A stretch of DNA of 64,000 nt, taken from assembly GCF_900177675.1 (NCBI RefSeq), contig NZ_FXWM01000001.1, positions 3,233,001 to 3,297,000 on the forward strand. Reading direction: 5' to 3'. Position 1 is the first letter of the stretch. Every line of letters begins with the position of its first letter. Under the pieces are notes generated by a model that saw only the letters and a list, made by a program, of their open reading frames with translations, was not told the origin of the DNA and searched no databases. The DNA is from Bacillus sp. OV166 (GTDB lineage Bacteria > Bacillota > Bacilli > Bacillales > Cytobacillaceae). Shown here in pieces: positions 1 to 8,168 of the stretch. Position numbers and translations under genes: made by a program.

Positions 1-332
1 GAAGCTGAACCCGGCTATATCCCTTTTGAGTATAGTAAGAGTTATATGACTACTTCTTCCTGCGGTAAGAGGTGCGATAAACTAAAATCACATTACATAT
101 CAAAAAAAGCCGAGCTTGTAATAACTGCTACAGATTATGTAAGTTGGTATAATGATCCCAAATGGGATAAAAAAACAAAATTAAAGGAACAAAATATTTT
201 TATAAAGAAAAAAACGGTAAGCAATACTTAGATTGGGAAGAAGAAAAAGAAGAGTTAGAATTAACTGTTGAATATAAAGGTGAAAGCAAATTAGCTAAAT
301 CAGAAATTGTAAAAATTGGGAAATTCTATTAA
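1..332 (+). pseudogene. 3' part of an unrecognised gene with a frame break
   Basis: An open frame enters from the window edge and stops at 231. It encodes a lysine-rich, hydrophilic stretch. From about position 205, in an A-rich tract, a second frame continues with similar charged composition (VEYKGESKLAKSE) to a TAA at 330-332. This suggests one protein broken by a single-base indel, either real decay or an assembly error in the homopolymer. I do not recognise the family. The collapsed type I repeat follows about 20 bp after the second stop. Confidence 0.45.
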
Positions 333-349
333 AGCTGAGGGCAAGTTAT

Positions 350-375
350 TAAACTAACCGGTGCGTTAGTTCATT
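350..375 (+). repeat. collapsed type I repeat (outer boxes only)
   Basis: AACTAAC (352-358) and GTTAGTT (365-371) are separated by only 6 bp (CGGTGC). This looks like a type I site that lost its whole centre. It lies just after a gene end, as the complete sites do. Confidence 0.5.
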
Positions 376-559
376 AAGTAATCTCATTTTAAAAGGGATA
401 TTAGAATAAACTTAGACCTAGTCCTGAGGTATTAACTGGATATACGTGTTAGATAAAAATAGATAAATAAATAAATTAAAAATTCCTGTTATCTAATAAG
501 TTATAAGATAAAATAGAAAGATTTCATTAACAACATTAGAGTAGAAGAAGGAGAACATC

Positions 560-1146
560 ATGAAAAAATTTGTCTTTTTATTTGCAATGATCATTATTAT
601 TGTAAGTTTAATAGTTTGGAATGGTAGTAGCAGTTCACCACAGAAAACTACTAATGAATTCTTACAAAGTATTCAAAAAGGGAAATGGAAAAGTGCATCT
701 AATTATATTGAAAATCCAGATGCAAAAGATTATTTCCTTGGGGAAACTCATCAAAAATATAATCGTATTTTATTTGAAAAAATGGCATATACAACAGGGG
801 AAATACAAAAAGATGCAAAAAAAGCAACGATAGATTTAAAGATTACAACAATTGACACACGTAAAGCTCAAGATAAAGCATTTGAAAAAATAAAGAAGGA
901 GATCTTAGAAAAAGATTCCAATGATGGTGATGGTTCCTATGTAGTTGATACGAAACCTTATGTAATAAAAACGCTAAAAATCCTTCAGCTAAAAAAGTGA
1001 CGTTACCAGTGAAAATAAAATTAGTAAAAGTAGGAGATGCATGGAAAGTAGATTTAACTGAAGATTTTATGGATGCATTAACTGGTATATATGAACGCGA
1101 CGGTGACGAATCTTTGATAATGGAGAGAATCAGTCCATCGAACTAA
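560..1146 (+). pseudogene. DUF4878-like membrane-anchored protein, frameshifted
   Basis: The ATG at 560 follows a good RBS (AGAAGGAGAA). Residues 5-20 form one hydrophobic segment, a signal anchor. A region beginning TTNEFLQSIQKGKWKSAS resembles the small DUF4878/lumazine-like fold in which the chain starts with a helix followed by sheet. The first frame stops at 1000. In another frame the sequence PVKIKLVKVGDAWKVDL, the typical end of this family, continues to a TAA at 1144-1146. The break is near 955-975 in an A-rich stretch, so one indel separates the halves. Function is unknown; it is probably extracytoplasmic. A sequencing error is possible. Confidence 0.55.
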
Positions 1147-1230
1147 AGGATTGTATTTAAAAAAGTTCTTAACTAAAATATTTAGTTCAAAAAAGTTTCT
1201 TCCTCAAAAGAATCTTTCACTTTTATAATA

Positions 1231-1313
1231 AACTAACGGGTGCTTTCGTGGAATAAGGGGATTGCGGCGGTGACCCCTTTTTGTTATTAAACTAACGAAC
1301 AGGTAAGCTGAAT
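1231..1313 (+). repeat. type I intergenic repeat
   Basis: Left box AACTAACgggTGC at 1231-1243. The centre GGGG...CCCC is followed by a T tract. The right box is diverged (AACTAACGAACAGGTAAGCT). It lies between the gene at 560-1146 and the one at 1374. Confidence 0.7.
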
Positions 1314-1373
1314 AAGTGAGATGTAAATCTATCTCACTTTAAGTAGTTATTACGAGGGAAGTAGAAATTATCA

Positions 1374-1565
1374 ATGGGTATGACATACGAAGAATGTAAA
1401 AAAGTTCTTAGAAATATGGAAGAAAGACTTAATTATCACAAGATCTTAGCCTGGTACATAAAACAAACAGTAAAGTTAAAAAAACATCAAGATGACATAA
1501 AATACTGGGAAGAAGCTATACAGCAAGCAAAAGAGGACTTTGGCTATGTATACGATAATATCTGA
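1374..1565 (+). CDS. small hypothetical protein (63 aa)
   Basis: A short, charged, probably helical protein with many Lys and Glu residues and no signal peptide or membrane segment. A GAGGGAAG sequence lies about 14 bp upstream of the first ATG; a second ATG two codons later is an alternative start. A type I repeat begins 19 bp after the stop, the arrangement seen for most small genes here. I do not recognise a family. Confidence 0.5.
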   Translation: MGMTYEECKKVLRNMEERLNYHKILAWYIKQTVKLKKHQDDIKYWEEAIQQAKEDFGYVYDNI

Positions 1566-1583
1566 AACAGAAGAATAGTTCTT

Positions 1584-1661
1584 TAACTAACAGGTGCAAG
1601 ATTTGAAAATCCAGCTTCATTTTTAGGCGGTTTTTCTTATTGTGCTAACGAAGCAGGTTAG
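1584..1661 (+). repeat. type I repeat, right box cut by IS110-type element
   Basis: Left box TAACTAACaggTGC, a central hairpin and T tract, and right part GCTAACGAAGCAGGTTAG. The next bases are the left end of the IS110 remnant. The missing right-hand bases (TTGAA) reappear at 2194, just after the element. Confidence 0.7.
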
Positions 1662-2193
1662 CATTCCTGTAGATCGTTAAATATCAGGTTTAAAAAAAAT
1701 AGAGACCCTCAGTAAGATACGAGTATAGAGTCCAATCTAACTCAGAGTCTTAAGGAGGGAAGCCCTACTATGAATTTTAAAATGCAAGACAAACAAAATC
1801 AACTAATAGAAAGAATTTCCGATAAACATCTTATTGTTGCTGTGGATATCGCTCAACAACTACACGTTGCAAGAGCAGTTAACTTTCGTGGAACTGTAGT
1901 TGGAGACCCTCTTACATTTGAAAATAATGAGAGGAGTTCGTTAACCTATTAAATTGGATTCAAGATTTAAAAAGATTAATAAACTTATTGACCCGTTTAG
2001 ACATGGGAGGGAAAGCCTCCAGGGGCGGCGTGGAGATGTACATTATATGGTAAAAAATGGAGTGGTAGCTTACTCCTTTATTTAACTATGCCTTCACGAA
2101 GCCAAAATGATCTGAACTCATTTCAATTATCCGTAAATCCAAATCCTGCGAATAAGTGAGCATTCAAGAGATATTCGTATCAAACTGAGGGAG
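1660..2193 (+). mobile_element. IS110-family element, internally deleted remnant (copy A)
   Basis: The left end (CATTCCTGTAGATCG) and right end (TCAAACTGAGGGAG) match copy C at 41918-43712. The first part of the transposase (ATG 1770, with GVDIAQQ-like residues VDIAQQLHVARAV) is present. The interior is deleted from about 1965, joining directly to the 3' non-coding part at about 1988. What remains is a 534-bp non-autonomous derivative that kept both ends and most of the right-end non-coding region. AG occurs at both edges, consistent with a two-base core. Confidence 0.8.
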
Positions 2194-2288
2194 TTGAATA
2201 GGAAAAGTGTTAAAAATTGATTTTTCTATAATGGTTCAAACTACTATTATGTGACTTTAATGGTTGGATGATACGGTTCCTTTATCAC

Positions 2289-2340
2289 GCAACCATTCAG
2301 TTGCTTATACTTGACAAGCAACCATAGAGTTGCTTATACT
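2289..2340 (+). promoter_or_regulatory. ArsR-type promoter/operator, possibly leaderless
   Basis: A 29-bp unit occurs twice. Each copy has a palindrome: GCAACCATTCAGTTGC (2289-2304) and GCAACCATAGAGTTGC (2318-2333). The second sits between TTGACA (2311-2316) and TATACT (2335-2340), an 18-bp spacer, where a repressor would block RNA polymerase. The likely start ATG at 2347 is only 6 bp after the -10 box. Confidence 0.65.
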
Positions 2341-2346
2341 CGATTT

Positions 2347-2625
2347 ATGAATTGGGACAGAGATGCTATATTCAAAGCACTTGGCGACTCGACTCGGCGA
2401 CTAATATTAGACGAACTTTCCGAACGCAACGAGCAGACGATGTATGAACTTACGGTACGTCTCATTACGAAGCACGACCTTTCCATTACGCGGCAGGCGA
2501 TAGCTAAACATCTTTCTGTACTGGAAGATGCAGGGCTCGTAAAATCAAAACGAAAGGGAAAATATCGAGTAGTTATATTTAACAACGAACCACTTAAAAA
2601 TTTGCTAAAGGGATGGATAGAGTAA
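2347..2625 (+). CDS. ArsR-family winged-helix transcriptional regulator
   Basis: The core (IFKALGDSTRRLILDELSE, then TRQAIAKHLSVLEDAGLV and a KGKYRVVIF wing) is typical of ArsR/SmtB-type regulators of about 90-110 residues. There are no Cys pairs of the metal-sensing type, so it belongs with the non-metal members often paired with VOC or SRPBCC genes. An upstream TTG (2311) is open, but it lies inside the -35 box, so the ATG at 2347 is the better start. The palindromes just upstream suggest autorepression. The VOC gene 85 bp downstream is probably co-transcribed. Confidence 0.8.
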   Translation: MNWDRDAIFKALGDSTRRLILDELSERNEQTMYELTVRLITKHDLSITRQAIAKHLSVLEDAGLVKSKRKGKYRVVIFNNEPLKNLLKGWIE

Positions 2626-2709
2626 TTTATTTAAAAACTTCTGATGAATGTAGGGGTTTTTCTGCTTGGAGAGCACCAACGTGGTAAATATCAAAGGAGG
2701 CAAAACATT

Positions 2710-3093
2710 ATGAAAATCATTGTTACAAGTATTTTCGTACAAGACCAAGACAAGGCACTGGAATTTTATTCAGAAAAGCTGGGATTTGTAAAAAAGCATG
2801 ACGTTCCAATGGGGAAATTTAGGTGGATTACGCTTGTTTCTCCCGATGCTCATGACGGTACCGAGCTTTTACTCGAACCGAATGAGCATCCTGCCGCAAT
2901 GGAGTATCAAAAGAAGATATTTGCCGAGGGCATCCCAGCAACAATGTTTGGCGTTGCAGATATTCATAAAGAGTACAAACGATTATTGGAAAACGGCGTG
3001 AAGTTTACTATGGAGCCGACAAAAATGGGCGAAATCACAATAGCTGTCTTCGACGATACTTGCGGCAACCTTATTCAGATATTGCAGCAGTAA
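2710..3093 (+). CDS. VOC (glyoxalase/bleomycin-resistance) family protein
   Basis: 127 residues with the beta-alpha-beta-beta-beta pattern of the vicinal oxygen chelate fold: an N-terminal VTSIFVQDQDKALEFYSEKLGF module and a C-terminal repeat ending AVFDDTCGNLIQILQ, where the late Glu/Gln metal-ligand position is occupied by Gln. Start chosen by the AAAGGAGG at 2693-2700. Members act as lyases, dioxygenases or drug-binding proteins; the substrate cannot be told. It follows the ArsR-type gene in the same orientation, a common regulator-target pair. Confidence 0.8.
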   Translation: MKIIVTSIFVQDQDKALEFYSEKLGFVKKHDVPMGKFRWITLVSPDAHDGTELLLEPNEHPAAMEYQKKIFAEGIPATMFGVADIHKEYKRLLENGVKFTMEPTKMGEITIAVFDDTCGNLIQILQQ

Positions 3094-3192
3094 CTTTATG
3101 TAAAAATAGATGTAACCTAGTTCTAAACGACTTTATTGGAGTGTTTTCAGTTGGGTGAAGTGTTTTTATCAACAACTAAACAACTTTATGTT

Positions 3193-3225
3193 CACCCTGT
3201 CCTAATTTTAGACGGGGTTATATTT
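3193..3225 (+). terminator. probable terminator after the VOC gene
   Basis: CCCTGTC and GACGGGG can pair around an AT loop, followed by a T-rich run. Confidence 0.5.
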
Positions 3226-3296
3226 GTTTAAGGTTTAAAGATAAATGACATTGTTCTCATTCTGCAAAAGAAATGTGCCATTGTGAATAAGTTCAC

Positions 3297-3380
3297 TTAA
3301 ACTAATGGGTGCAAGAGTTGTTGATCCAGCTGCCATTTTGGGCGGCTTTTAATATTGAGCTAATTGGCAGGTTAGTGGAA
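3297..3380 (+). repeat. type I intergenic repeat
   Basis: Left box AAACTAATgggTGC, inner AGAGTTG, central CTGCC...GGCGGC with T tract, right box GGCAGGTTAGTGGAA. The transposase remnant of IS110 copy B starts directly after it. Confidence 0.75.
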
Positions 3381-4116
3381 GAAATGCAAGACAAACAAAA
3401 TCAACTAATAGAAAGTATTTCCGTTAAACATCTTATTGTTGGTGTGGATATCGCTCAACAACTACACGTTACAAGAGCAGTTAACTTTCGTGGAATTGTA
3501 GTTGGAGACCCTATTAAATTTGAATATAATGAAGAGGGGTTCCTTATACTATTAAACTGGATTCAAGACTTAAAAATATTAAAACACTTAAATGCAGCAA
3601 TAGTAGGTATGGAGCCTACAGGCCATTACTGGATTAACCTTTCAACATGGTTATATAACCAAAACGTTGAGGTTATAACAAATCAATCCCCACTTAGTAA
3701 AAAGGAATAAAGAGAATCGTGATAATACTCAATCTAAGAGTGATAAAAAAGATGCGCTCATTATCGCGGTTATGGTCAAAAACGGCTACTATTCCTATAT
3801 TCGTCCTTCATCAGAATCATTTGAGAAGCTTAGAGTTCTAATGTCTAATCGTGATGTTATTGTTAAACGTCTCGTAATGTCTATTAATCAAATAAATCGA
3901 TGGGTAGATGTTGTCTTTCCAGAGCTGCGACAAGTGTTTAAAGATGTTTCGTGCAAAGGAGCCATCGCAACCCTCCGTTTGTTTCCAACTCCAGATCTAC
4001 TAAGCAACTATGAGCCTTGTGATGAATAACACTGATTTTAAAGCGATCCATAACAATAATGTGAAGGTAAAAAAGATGAAGAAAATGAAATCAATCATGA
4101 AACTGATTGGGAAAAA
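3381..4116 (+). mobile_element. IS110-family transposase remnant (copy B)
   Basis: Coding homology to copy C begins at the second Met codon (MQDKQNQLIE), so the left end is missing. The RuvC-like N-terminal residues are readable (GVDIAQQ, GMEPTGHYW, KSDKKDALIIA), with a frameshift near 3690. An internal deletion of roughly 450 bp joins PTPDLL to the C-terminal LSNYEPCDE region near 4002. The sequence stops matching at about 4116, so the right end is also lost. It cannot be active. Confidence 0.8.
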
Positions 4117-4127
4117 TGTTTTATTTC

Positions 4128-4748
4128 TTATAATTGAGAGATCGCCTGTTGAGTTAACCATGTAGCACTGCTGAATGCCTGATAATTTGTAACAGCTGCT
4201 TGAAAATCCTTCTCACTTATAGCGGCAGTGGCATCATAAACAACAGCTGTTTGGAATCCATTCTCGATTAAGTCTCTCATATGCGATTCTACACAAATGT
4301 TTGATAGGACACCTGCCAAAATGACCTTTTCTTTCCTATGCTGACGTAATTGGTAAACTAGATCATTTGTCTGCGGACTAGCAATCTTATGGGCGGTCGC
4401 AATGACTGTTTGGTTAGCTAAAATGTATGGCTTAAGTGAAGGAACCCAGTCGGCTCCTACAGAAGTGTAGTCATTTTGTTTTTGAAATACTCGAAGCTTT
4501 AATAACATTTCTTGTTCAGCTCCAGTAAATTGCCAACTATAATCATGGGGACATATATAATGGGGTGATATAAAAAGTTGATATCCTTTACTCATGGCTG
4601 TACTTATTAGAATTTCAAGGTTACCTAGTGTGTTGTAATGCTCAATAATATTTTTTGTTAAATGGTATCCTTTACCCCCGGGGGACAGAAAGTCATTTTG
4701 TGGGTCAGTTATTACAATTGCTGTATTAGCGGGATTAGGTTTAAACAT
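4128..4748 (-). CDS. isochorismatase-like cysteine hydrolase
   Basis: 206 residues. An N-terminal strand with the catalytic Asp (VITDPQNDF), a Lys region (TAHKIASPQTND), and a nucleophile loop GVLSNICVESHMRDLIENGF carrying Cys followed by Val-Glu-Ser. This is the Asp-Lys-Cys triad pattern of the isochorismatase superfamily. The exact reaction (nicotinamidase, ureidoacrylate or other amide hydrolysis) cannot be assigned. The start at 4748 has GGAGG upstream; 30 further in-frame codons lack one. It is the only complete minus-strand gene in the first 5 kb and lies between the IS110 remnant and a half repeat. Confidence 0.8.
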   Translation of the reverse strand: MFKPNPANTAIVITDPQNDFLSPGGKGYHLTKNIIEHYNTLGNLEILISTAMSKGYQLFISPHYICPHDYSWQFTGAEQEMLLKLRVFQKQNDYTSVGADWVPSLKPYILANQTVIATAHKIASPQTNDLVYQLRQHRKEKVILAGVLSNICVESHMRDLIENGFQTAVVYDATAAISEKDFQAAVTNYQAFSSATWLTQQAISQL

Positions 4749-4939
4749 TTTTTTCCTCCAATTCACATAAATAAGTATCCTGTATTTTAATTCAACTTTT
4801 GTTCTTTGATGAATATATATTGAGGGATGCATGGACACATTCTGTTTTTAATGGAGCTATGGTATTAATATGTATCCCTTCAAAGATCAATCCAGGTGTA
4901 ACCTACAGTACGCAAATATATGCATAAGAAAGTGAAATG

Positions 4940-4974
4940 CTTGTTCAACCAACGGGGCAGTTTAGTTGAACAAA
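4940..4974 (+). repeat. type I repeat, right half only
   Basis: TTGTTCAACcAACGGggCAGTTTAGTTGAACAA is itself a palindrome. The left half is missing. It lies about 60 bp upstream of the GNAT gene. Confidence 0.7.
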
Positions 4975-5032
4975 ATTTAAATCTGTAGTTTAATTTATTG
5001 CAGAACATTCAAAAAATTGGGGGGGACTTAAT

Positions 5033-5494
5033 TTGGAAATGTGGATTAATAAAGGATTTTCAATTACTACAAATAAAGAGTATTTAGATTTAACATTAAT
5101 ACATACCTTCTTGAGTCAAGAAGCCTACTGGTCAAAGGGGATACCAAAGCAAATAGTAAAAAAGGCAATTGAAAATTCTCAGTTATGTTTTGGAGTTTAT
5201 AAAGGTGAAGTAGGTAAAGACGTTTTTGAACAAGTTGGTTTTGCAAGGGTAATTTCTGATTTAGCAACTTATGCCTATCTAAGTGATGTGTTTATATTGC
5301 CAGATTATCGGAAATTAGGGTTATCAAAATGGTTAATGGGTATTATCACAAACCATTCCGAATTACAGGGAGTTCGTAGATTTATGCTAGCTACTAATGA
5401 TGCACATTCATTATATAACCAATACGGTTTTGAACAGATTGTTAATCCAGAACTATTTATGCAAAAGGTACTTAAAAATCCATATCAACAATAA
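5033..5494 (+). CDS. GNAT family N-acetyltransferase
   Basis: About 153 residues. The acetyl-CoA-binding motif is seen as SDVFILPDYRKLGLSKWLMGII (V-x-P-x-R-x-x-G-x-S variant), followed by an RRFMLATNDAHSLYNQYGFEQI C-terminal strand-helix. TTG at 5033 fits the GGGGGGA box; an ATG two codons later is possible. The acetylated substrate is unknown. A type I repeat starts 7 bp after the stop codon. Confidence 0.85.
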   Translation: MEMWINKGFSITTNKEYLDLTLIHTFLSQEAYWSKGIPKQIVKKAIENSQLCFGVYKGEVGKDVFEQVGFARVISDLATYAYLSDVFILPDYRKLGLSKWLMGIITNHSELQGVRRFMLATNDAHSLYNQYGFEQIVNPELFMQKVLKNPYQQ

Positions 5495-5500
5495 AAGCTC

Positions 5501-5585
5501 TTCTAACGATTGCAAGAGATCAAGATCCAGCTGCCATTAGCGGCTTTTCTTGTTTTACTAACGGAGCAGTTTAGTTTAATAACGC
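5501..5585 (+). repeat. type I intergenic repeat
   Basis: Left TTCTAACgatTGCAAGAG, centre AGCTGCC...GGCT plus T-rich run, right TTACTAACGGAGCAGTTTAGTTTAATAA. It begins 7 bp after the GNAT stop. Confidence 0.75.
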
Positions 5586-5614
5586 ATTGTTATATTAGTG
5601 AATAATACAATGAT

Positions 5615-5643
5615 AAAACCCCGTTTTAATTAAACGGGGTTTT
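5615..5643. terminator. bidirectional intrinsic terminator
   Basis: A perfect stem AAAACCCCGTTT/AAACGGGGTTTT with an AATT loop. It overlaps the stop of the minus-strand regulator and faces both directions. Confidence 0.8.
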
Positions 5644-6196
5644 AATTTGGATAGTATAAAACCATACTTAATCGAGTTAATGTTTCTCCAGAATTATGAT
5701 AAGTATGAGGTCTATCAGCCTTGAATCTAATAGAATCGCCTTTTTTCACTGTATATTCAACGTCATTTACTCGGATAGTTAATTCACCATCATAAATAGT
5801 TAAAAATTCCTCAGTTCCTTCCCTGTGCGAATCAGCACTTAGGAACCCACCTTTTTCAATCTCAACAGAATATACTTCAAAACGTCTATCATCTTCAAAG
5901 GGAAAGTATGGGTAAAGCCGATATTTCCCTTTATCCTCCACAAGAGTTTGAACCTCGCTCATTGAAATAACTTTTGTATCTGGCTGCGGATTATTGATTA
6001 AAGAAGTAAAAGAAATTTTTAATCCATTTGCTATTTTCCAGATAGTTGTAATAGTAGGACTGGATTCACCTCTTTCAATTTGACCAATCATTGTTTTACT
6101 TACACCAGTAACCTCTGCAACCTTTTCAAGGCTTAATTTTTTACTTTCTCTATATGCTTTTAAGTTTTTGGCAATGATTTGATTTATTTCTTCCAT
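5642..6196 (-). CDS. XRE-family regulator with C-terminal cupin domain
   Basis: 184 residues. Residues 8-62 form a Cro/C1-type helix-turn-helix (SLEKVAEVTGVSKTMIGQIERGESSPTI, shown here in part). Residues 110-184 form a cupin (DSHREGTEEFLTIYDGEL, then DSIRFKADRPHTYHN). This is the common small-molecule-sensing regulator layout. It is transcribed divergently from the LysE-type exporter, which it probably controls through the inverted repeats between them. The effector is unknown, perhaps an amino acid or related compound exported by the neighbour. Confidence 0.88.
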   Translation of the reverse strand: MEEINQIIAKNLKAYRESKKLSLEKVAEVTGVSKTMIGQIERGESSPTITTIWKIANGLKISFTSLINNPQPDTKVISMSEVQTLVEDKGKYRLYPYFPFEDDRRFEVYSVEIEKGGFLSADSHREGTEEFLTIYDGELTIRVNDVEYTVKKGDSIRFKADRPHTYHNSGETLTRLSMVLYYPN

Positions 6197-6222
6197 AAAA
6201 ACACTCCTAAAATTAATTATTT

Positions 6223-6270
6223 ACAATATAACGCACGTATCGTACAATATAAAGGAAATCGTTATATTGT
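6223..6270. promoter_or_regulatory. inverted-repeat operator between XRE-cupin and lysE-like genes
   Basis: ACAATATAACG (6223-6233) and its exact reverse complement CGTTATATTGT (6260-6270) flank a third, direct copy ACAATATAAAG beginning at 6244. The first two direct copies are 21 bp apart, two helical turns. Confidence 0.6.
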
Positions 6271-6313
6271 CTATTTCGAACATTATAACATACAATCAAA
6301 GGAGGGTTCCATT

Positions 6314-6904
6314 TTGGCTTTATTATCATTTTTGTTATATGTCTTTGTTACTGCTTTTACCCCAGGTCCAAATAATATTATGGCAATGTTAGTTGCTAAC
6401 AAATACGGATTAAAAAAGACAATTAGATTTTCGTTAGGGGTTGGTTCAGGTTTCTTTATACTAATATTATTGTGTGCTTATTTTGGTCTTTTGCTTAAAA
6501 GCTTCATTCCAAAAGTTGAATTTATAATGACTATTCTAGGTGTAATCTATATGTTGTATCTGGCTATAAAAATTATTACAAGTAAGAATGATGGTAATCA
6601 CAATGATGGGGACAAGAATAACAGTTTTTTAACAGGTATGCTCTTACAATTCATAAATCCGAAAGGTATTTTATATGGCATAACTACAATATCAACCTTT
6701 GTCCTTCCATATCACACTTCAAATGTCAGCTTAATATTCTATTCATTCTTTCTAGCTTTTGTTGGTTTTTTAGGTACTTACTCTTGGGGTGTGTTTGGTT
6801 CAATTTTCCGCAAGTTCTTATCAAAGTATAATACTCAGTTTAATATAGTTATGGCTTTATTATTGATGTTTAGTGCAATTTCGATACTTTTGGAATCGAG
6901 ATAA
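6314..6904 (+). CDS. LysE/RhtB-family amino-acid exporter
   Basis: 196 residues with six predicted hydrophobic segments. The N-terminal signature FVTAFTPGPNNIMAM, followed by GVGSGFFILIL, is characteristic of LysE/RhtB efflux proteins of the cytoplasmic membrane. The TTG at 6314 has AAAGGAGGG 7 bp upstream; the longer open frame begins in the other gene's promoter. It is divergent from an XRE-cupin regulator, the usual layout. The TAA stop lies inside the left box of the next type I repeat. The substrate is not determinable. Confidence 0.88.
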   Translation: MALLSFLLYVFVTAFTPGPNNIMAMLVANKYGLKKTIRFSLGVGSGFFILILLCAYFGLLLKSFIPKVEFIMTILGVIYMLYLAIKIITSKNDGNHNDGDKNNSFLTGMLLQFINPKGILYGITTISTFVLPYHTSNVSLIFYSFFLAFVGFLGTYSWGVFGSIFRKFLSKYNTQFNIVMALLLMFSAISILLESR

Positions 6905-6990
6905 TGTAACGGGTGCAAGAGTTTAAGATCAGTGGCTGCTTCGGCAGCTTTTTTTGCTTGATCCACTAACGGGGCAGGTTAGTGAAAGAA
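6901..6990 (+). repeat. type I intergenic repeat overlapping a stop codon
   Basis: ATGTAACgggTGCAAGAGTT, a GGCTGCttcGGCAGC hairpin with seven Ts, then CCACTAACGGGGCAGGTTAGTG. The LysE stop codon lies in the left box. Confidence 0.8.
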
Positions 6991-7073
6991 GGATAAAAAA
7001 AATAATGTGTAGAATCAATAATAGAGTTAATCATAAAATTTATTAAGGATAAGTTCAGAGAGGAGTCTAAGAA

Positions 7074-7286
7074 TTGACCACTTCTAAAAATAAGGCTTAT
7101 TCAAAAGATAAATTGAAACGTGTTTTAATTTCACTAATTATACTTTCAATTGCAACTACAATAATGATTTTTGACACTTATAATGAAAGTCTAACCAAGA
7201 GTATCCATATTACCTTCGGATTAATTTATATGGTCATAATAGTGTTTACTATAATGTTCGCACATAAAAACAACAATAAAAATTAA
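7074..7286 (+). CDS. small membrane protein (70 aa), unknown
   Basis: TTG start with GAGAGGAGT upstream. A Lys-rich N-terminus of about 18 residues is followed by two hydrophobic segments (ISLIILSIATTIMIF and FGLIYMVIIVFTIMF) and a basic tail, so it is probably a two-helix membrane protein. Flanked by type I repeats on both sides, 19 bp from the next one. No family recognised. Confidence 0.6.
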   Translation: MTTSKNKAYSKDKLKRVLISLIILSIATTIMIFDTYNESLTKSIHITFGLIYMVIIVFTIMFAHKNNNKN

Positions 7287-7304
7287 CATTCCACCTGTGA
7301 TCTA

Positions 7305-7386
7305 GTTAACCTAAAGGGTGCATTAGTAGAGAATCCTGACTCCCTCTTGAGGGCTTTTTTCTTATTCACTAATGGGTCAGGTCAAA
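7305..7386 (+). repeat. type I intergenic repeat
   Basis: Left AACCTAAAGGGTGC, centre CTCCCTCTTGAGGGC with T run, right TTCACTAATGGGTCAGGTCAA. The right box contains an ATG that opens the next reading frame. Confidence 0.7.
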
Positions 7387-7449
7387 TATGAGGACAAGTT
7401 AATTCCAAAGACTTTTCAGGTTGCCGATAGCATAGAAAGAAGTGAGAAA

Positions 7450-7929
7450 ATGGATGTTAAAGAAAGGGAGATCTCTGAAAAAGCACTTAAACATATATTC
7501 ATTGGAAGTCAATTAGATGGTGTCAAATTCGGTGTTGGAGCGGGAGCCATTCTAATTCAATTTATGCACTATACAAACCAACAACCCGAAGATTTATGGA
7601 TAAACATTGAGACCAGATGGACTGTTTTCCCTCCTGGGGTGAAAGATTATCCTAACTCGGAGGGTGAATTAGAGGAGCTAACCGAAGAGGAAGAATACCA
7701 CTTACTATTTTTATTGCGGAGGGACAAGGTTGTTGACGTTCAAATGGGTGAACTTGCACCACATCTTCACATTGTTTTTCAATCTGGTCAAACGATGTTC
7801 GTAAACGGTCACCACGAAATGTACGAATGCTGGCAGGCTGGAGATGGTGCTTGGTATACGGGGGAAGAATGGTTGGTAGTTGCCGGTCCAGGCGACAGCA
7901 TTACGACGTGGTCACCGGAGGACTTTTAA
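7450..7929 (+). CDS. conserved hypothetical protein (DUF6188-like)
   Basis: 159 residues from the ATG at 7450 (AAGAAGTGAG upstream); the frame is open back to 7372 inside the repeat. Acidic middle (EGELEELTEEEEYH), and a C-terminal block with FQSGQTMFVNGHHEMYECWQ and YTGEEWLVVAGPGDSI, a pattern I associate with small DUF6188-type or immunity-like proteins of Bacilli. No membrane segment. The function is unknown. It lies between two type I repeats. Confidence 0.6.
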   Translation: MDVKEREISEKALKHIFIGSQLDGVKFGVGAGAILIQFMHYTNQQPEDLWINIETRWTVFPPGVKDYPNSEGELEELTEEEEYHLLFLLRRDKVVDVQMGELAPHLHIVFQSGQTMFVNGHHEMYECWQAGDGAWYTGEEWLVVAGPGDSITTWSPEDF

Positions 7930-7959
7930 GAAGGGTTAAAACACGCGATGATTCTTTTT

Positions 7960-8037
7960 GTACTAACGGGGTGCTTTACTTCAACAAGGAGTAAGGCTTT
8001 TTTTCTTGTTCAACTAAAGTGGCAGTTTAGTTCAATA
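7960..8037 (+). repeat. type I intergenic repeat
   Basis: GTACTAACgggGTGC, inner arms AACAAG and CTTGTT around a T run, right CAACTAAAGTGGCAGTTTAGTTC. Confidence 0.75.
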
Positions 8038-8168
8038 AAAATTCATAATCAAACCAAATTTTATAAGGTATTCTGAATAAGGGAAGCTGCAATTTGAACT
8101 TAAGGGGAAAGAGATAATAATAGCTTAGCGAATCTTTACTTTATAGAAAAAAAGGAAGTGTAAGGAAT

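Noticed and set aside
3309..3710. 133-codon ORF starting inside the repeat
   Set aside because: The first ~25 codons come from the type I repeat; the rest is the broken transposase of IS110 copy B.
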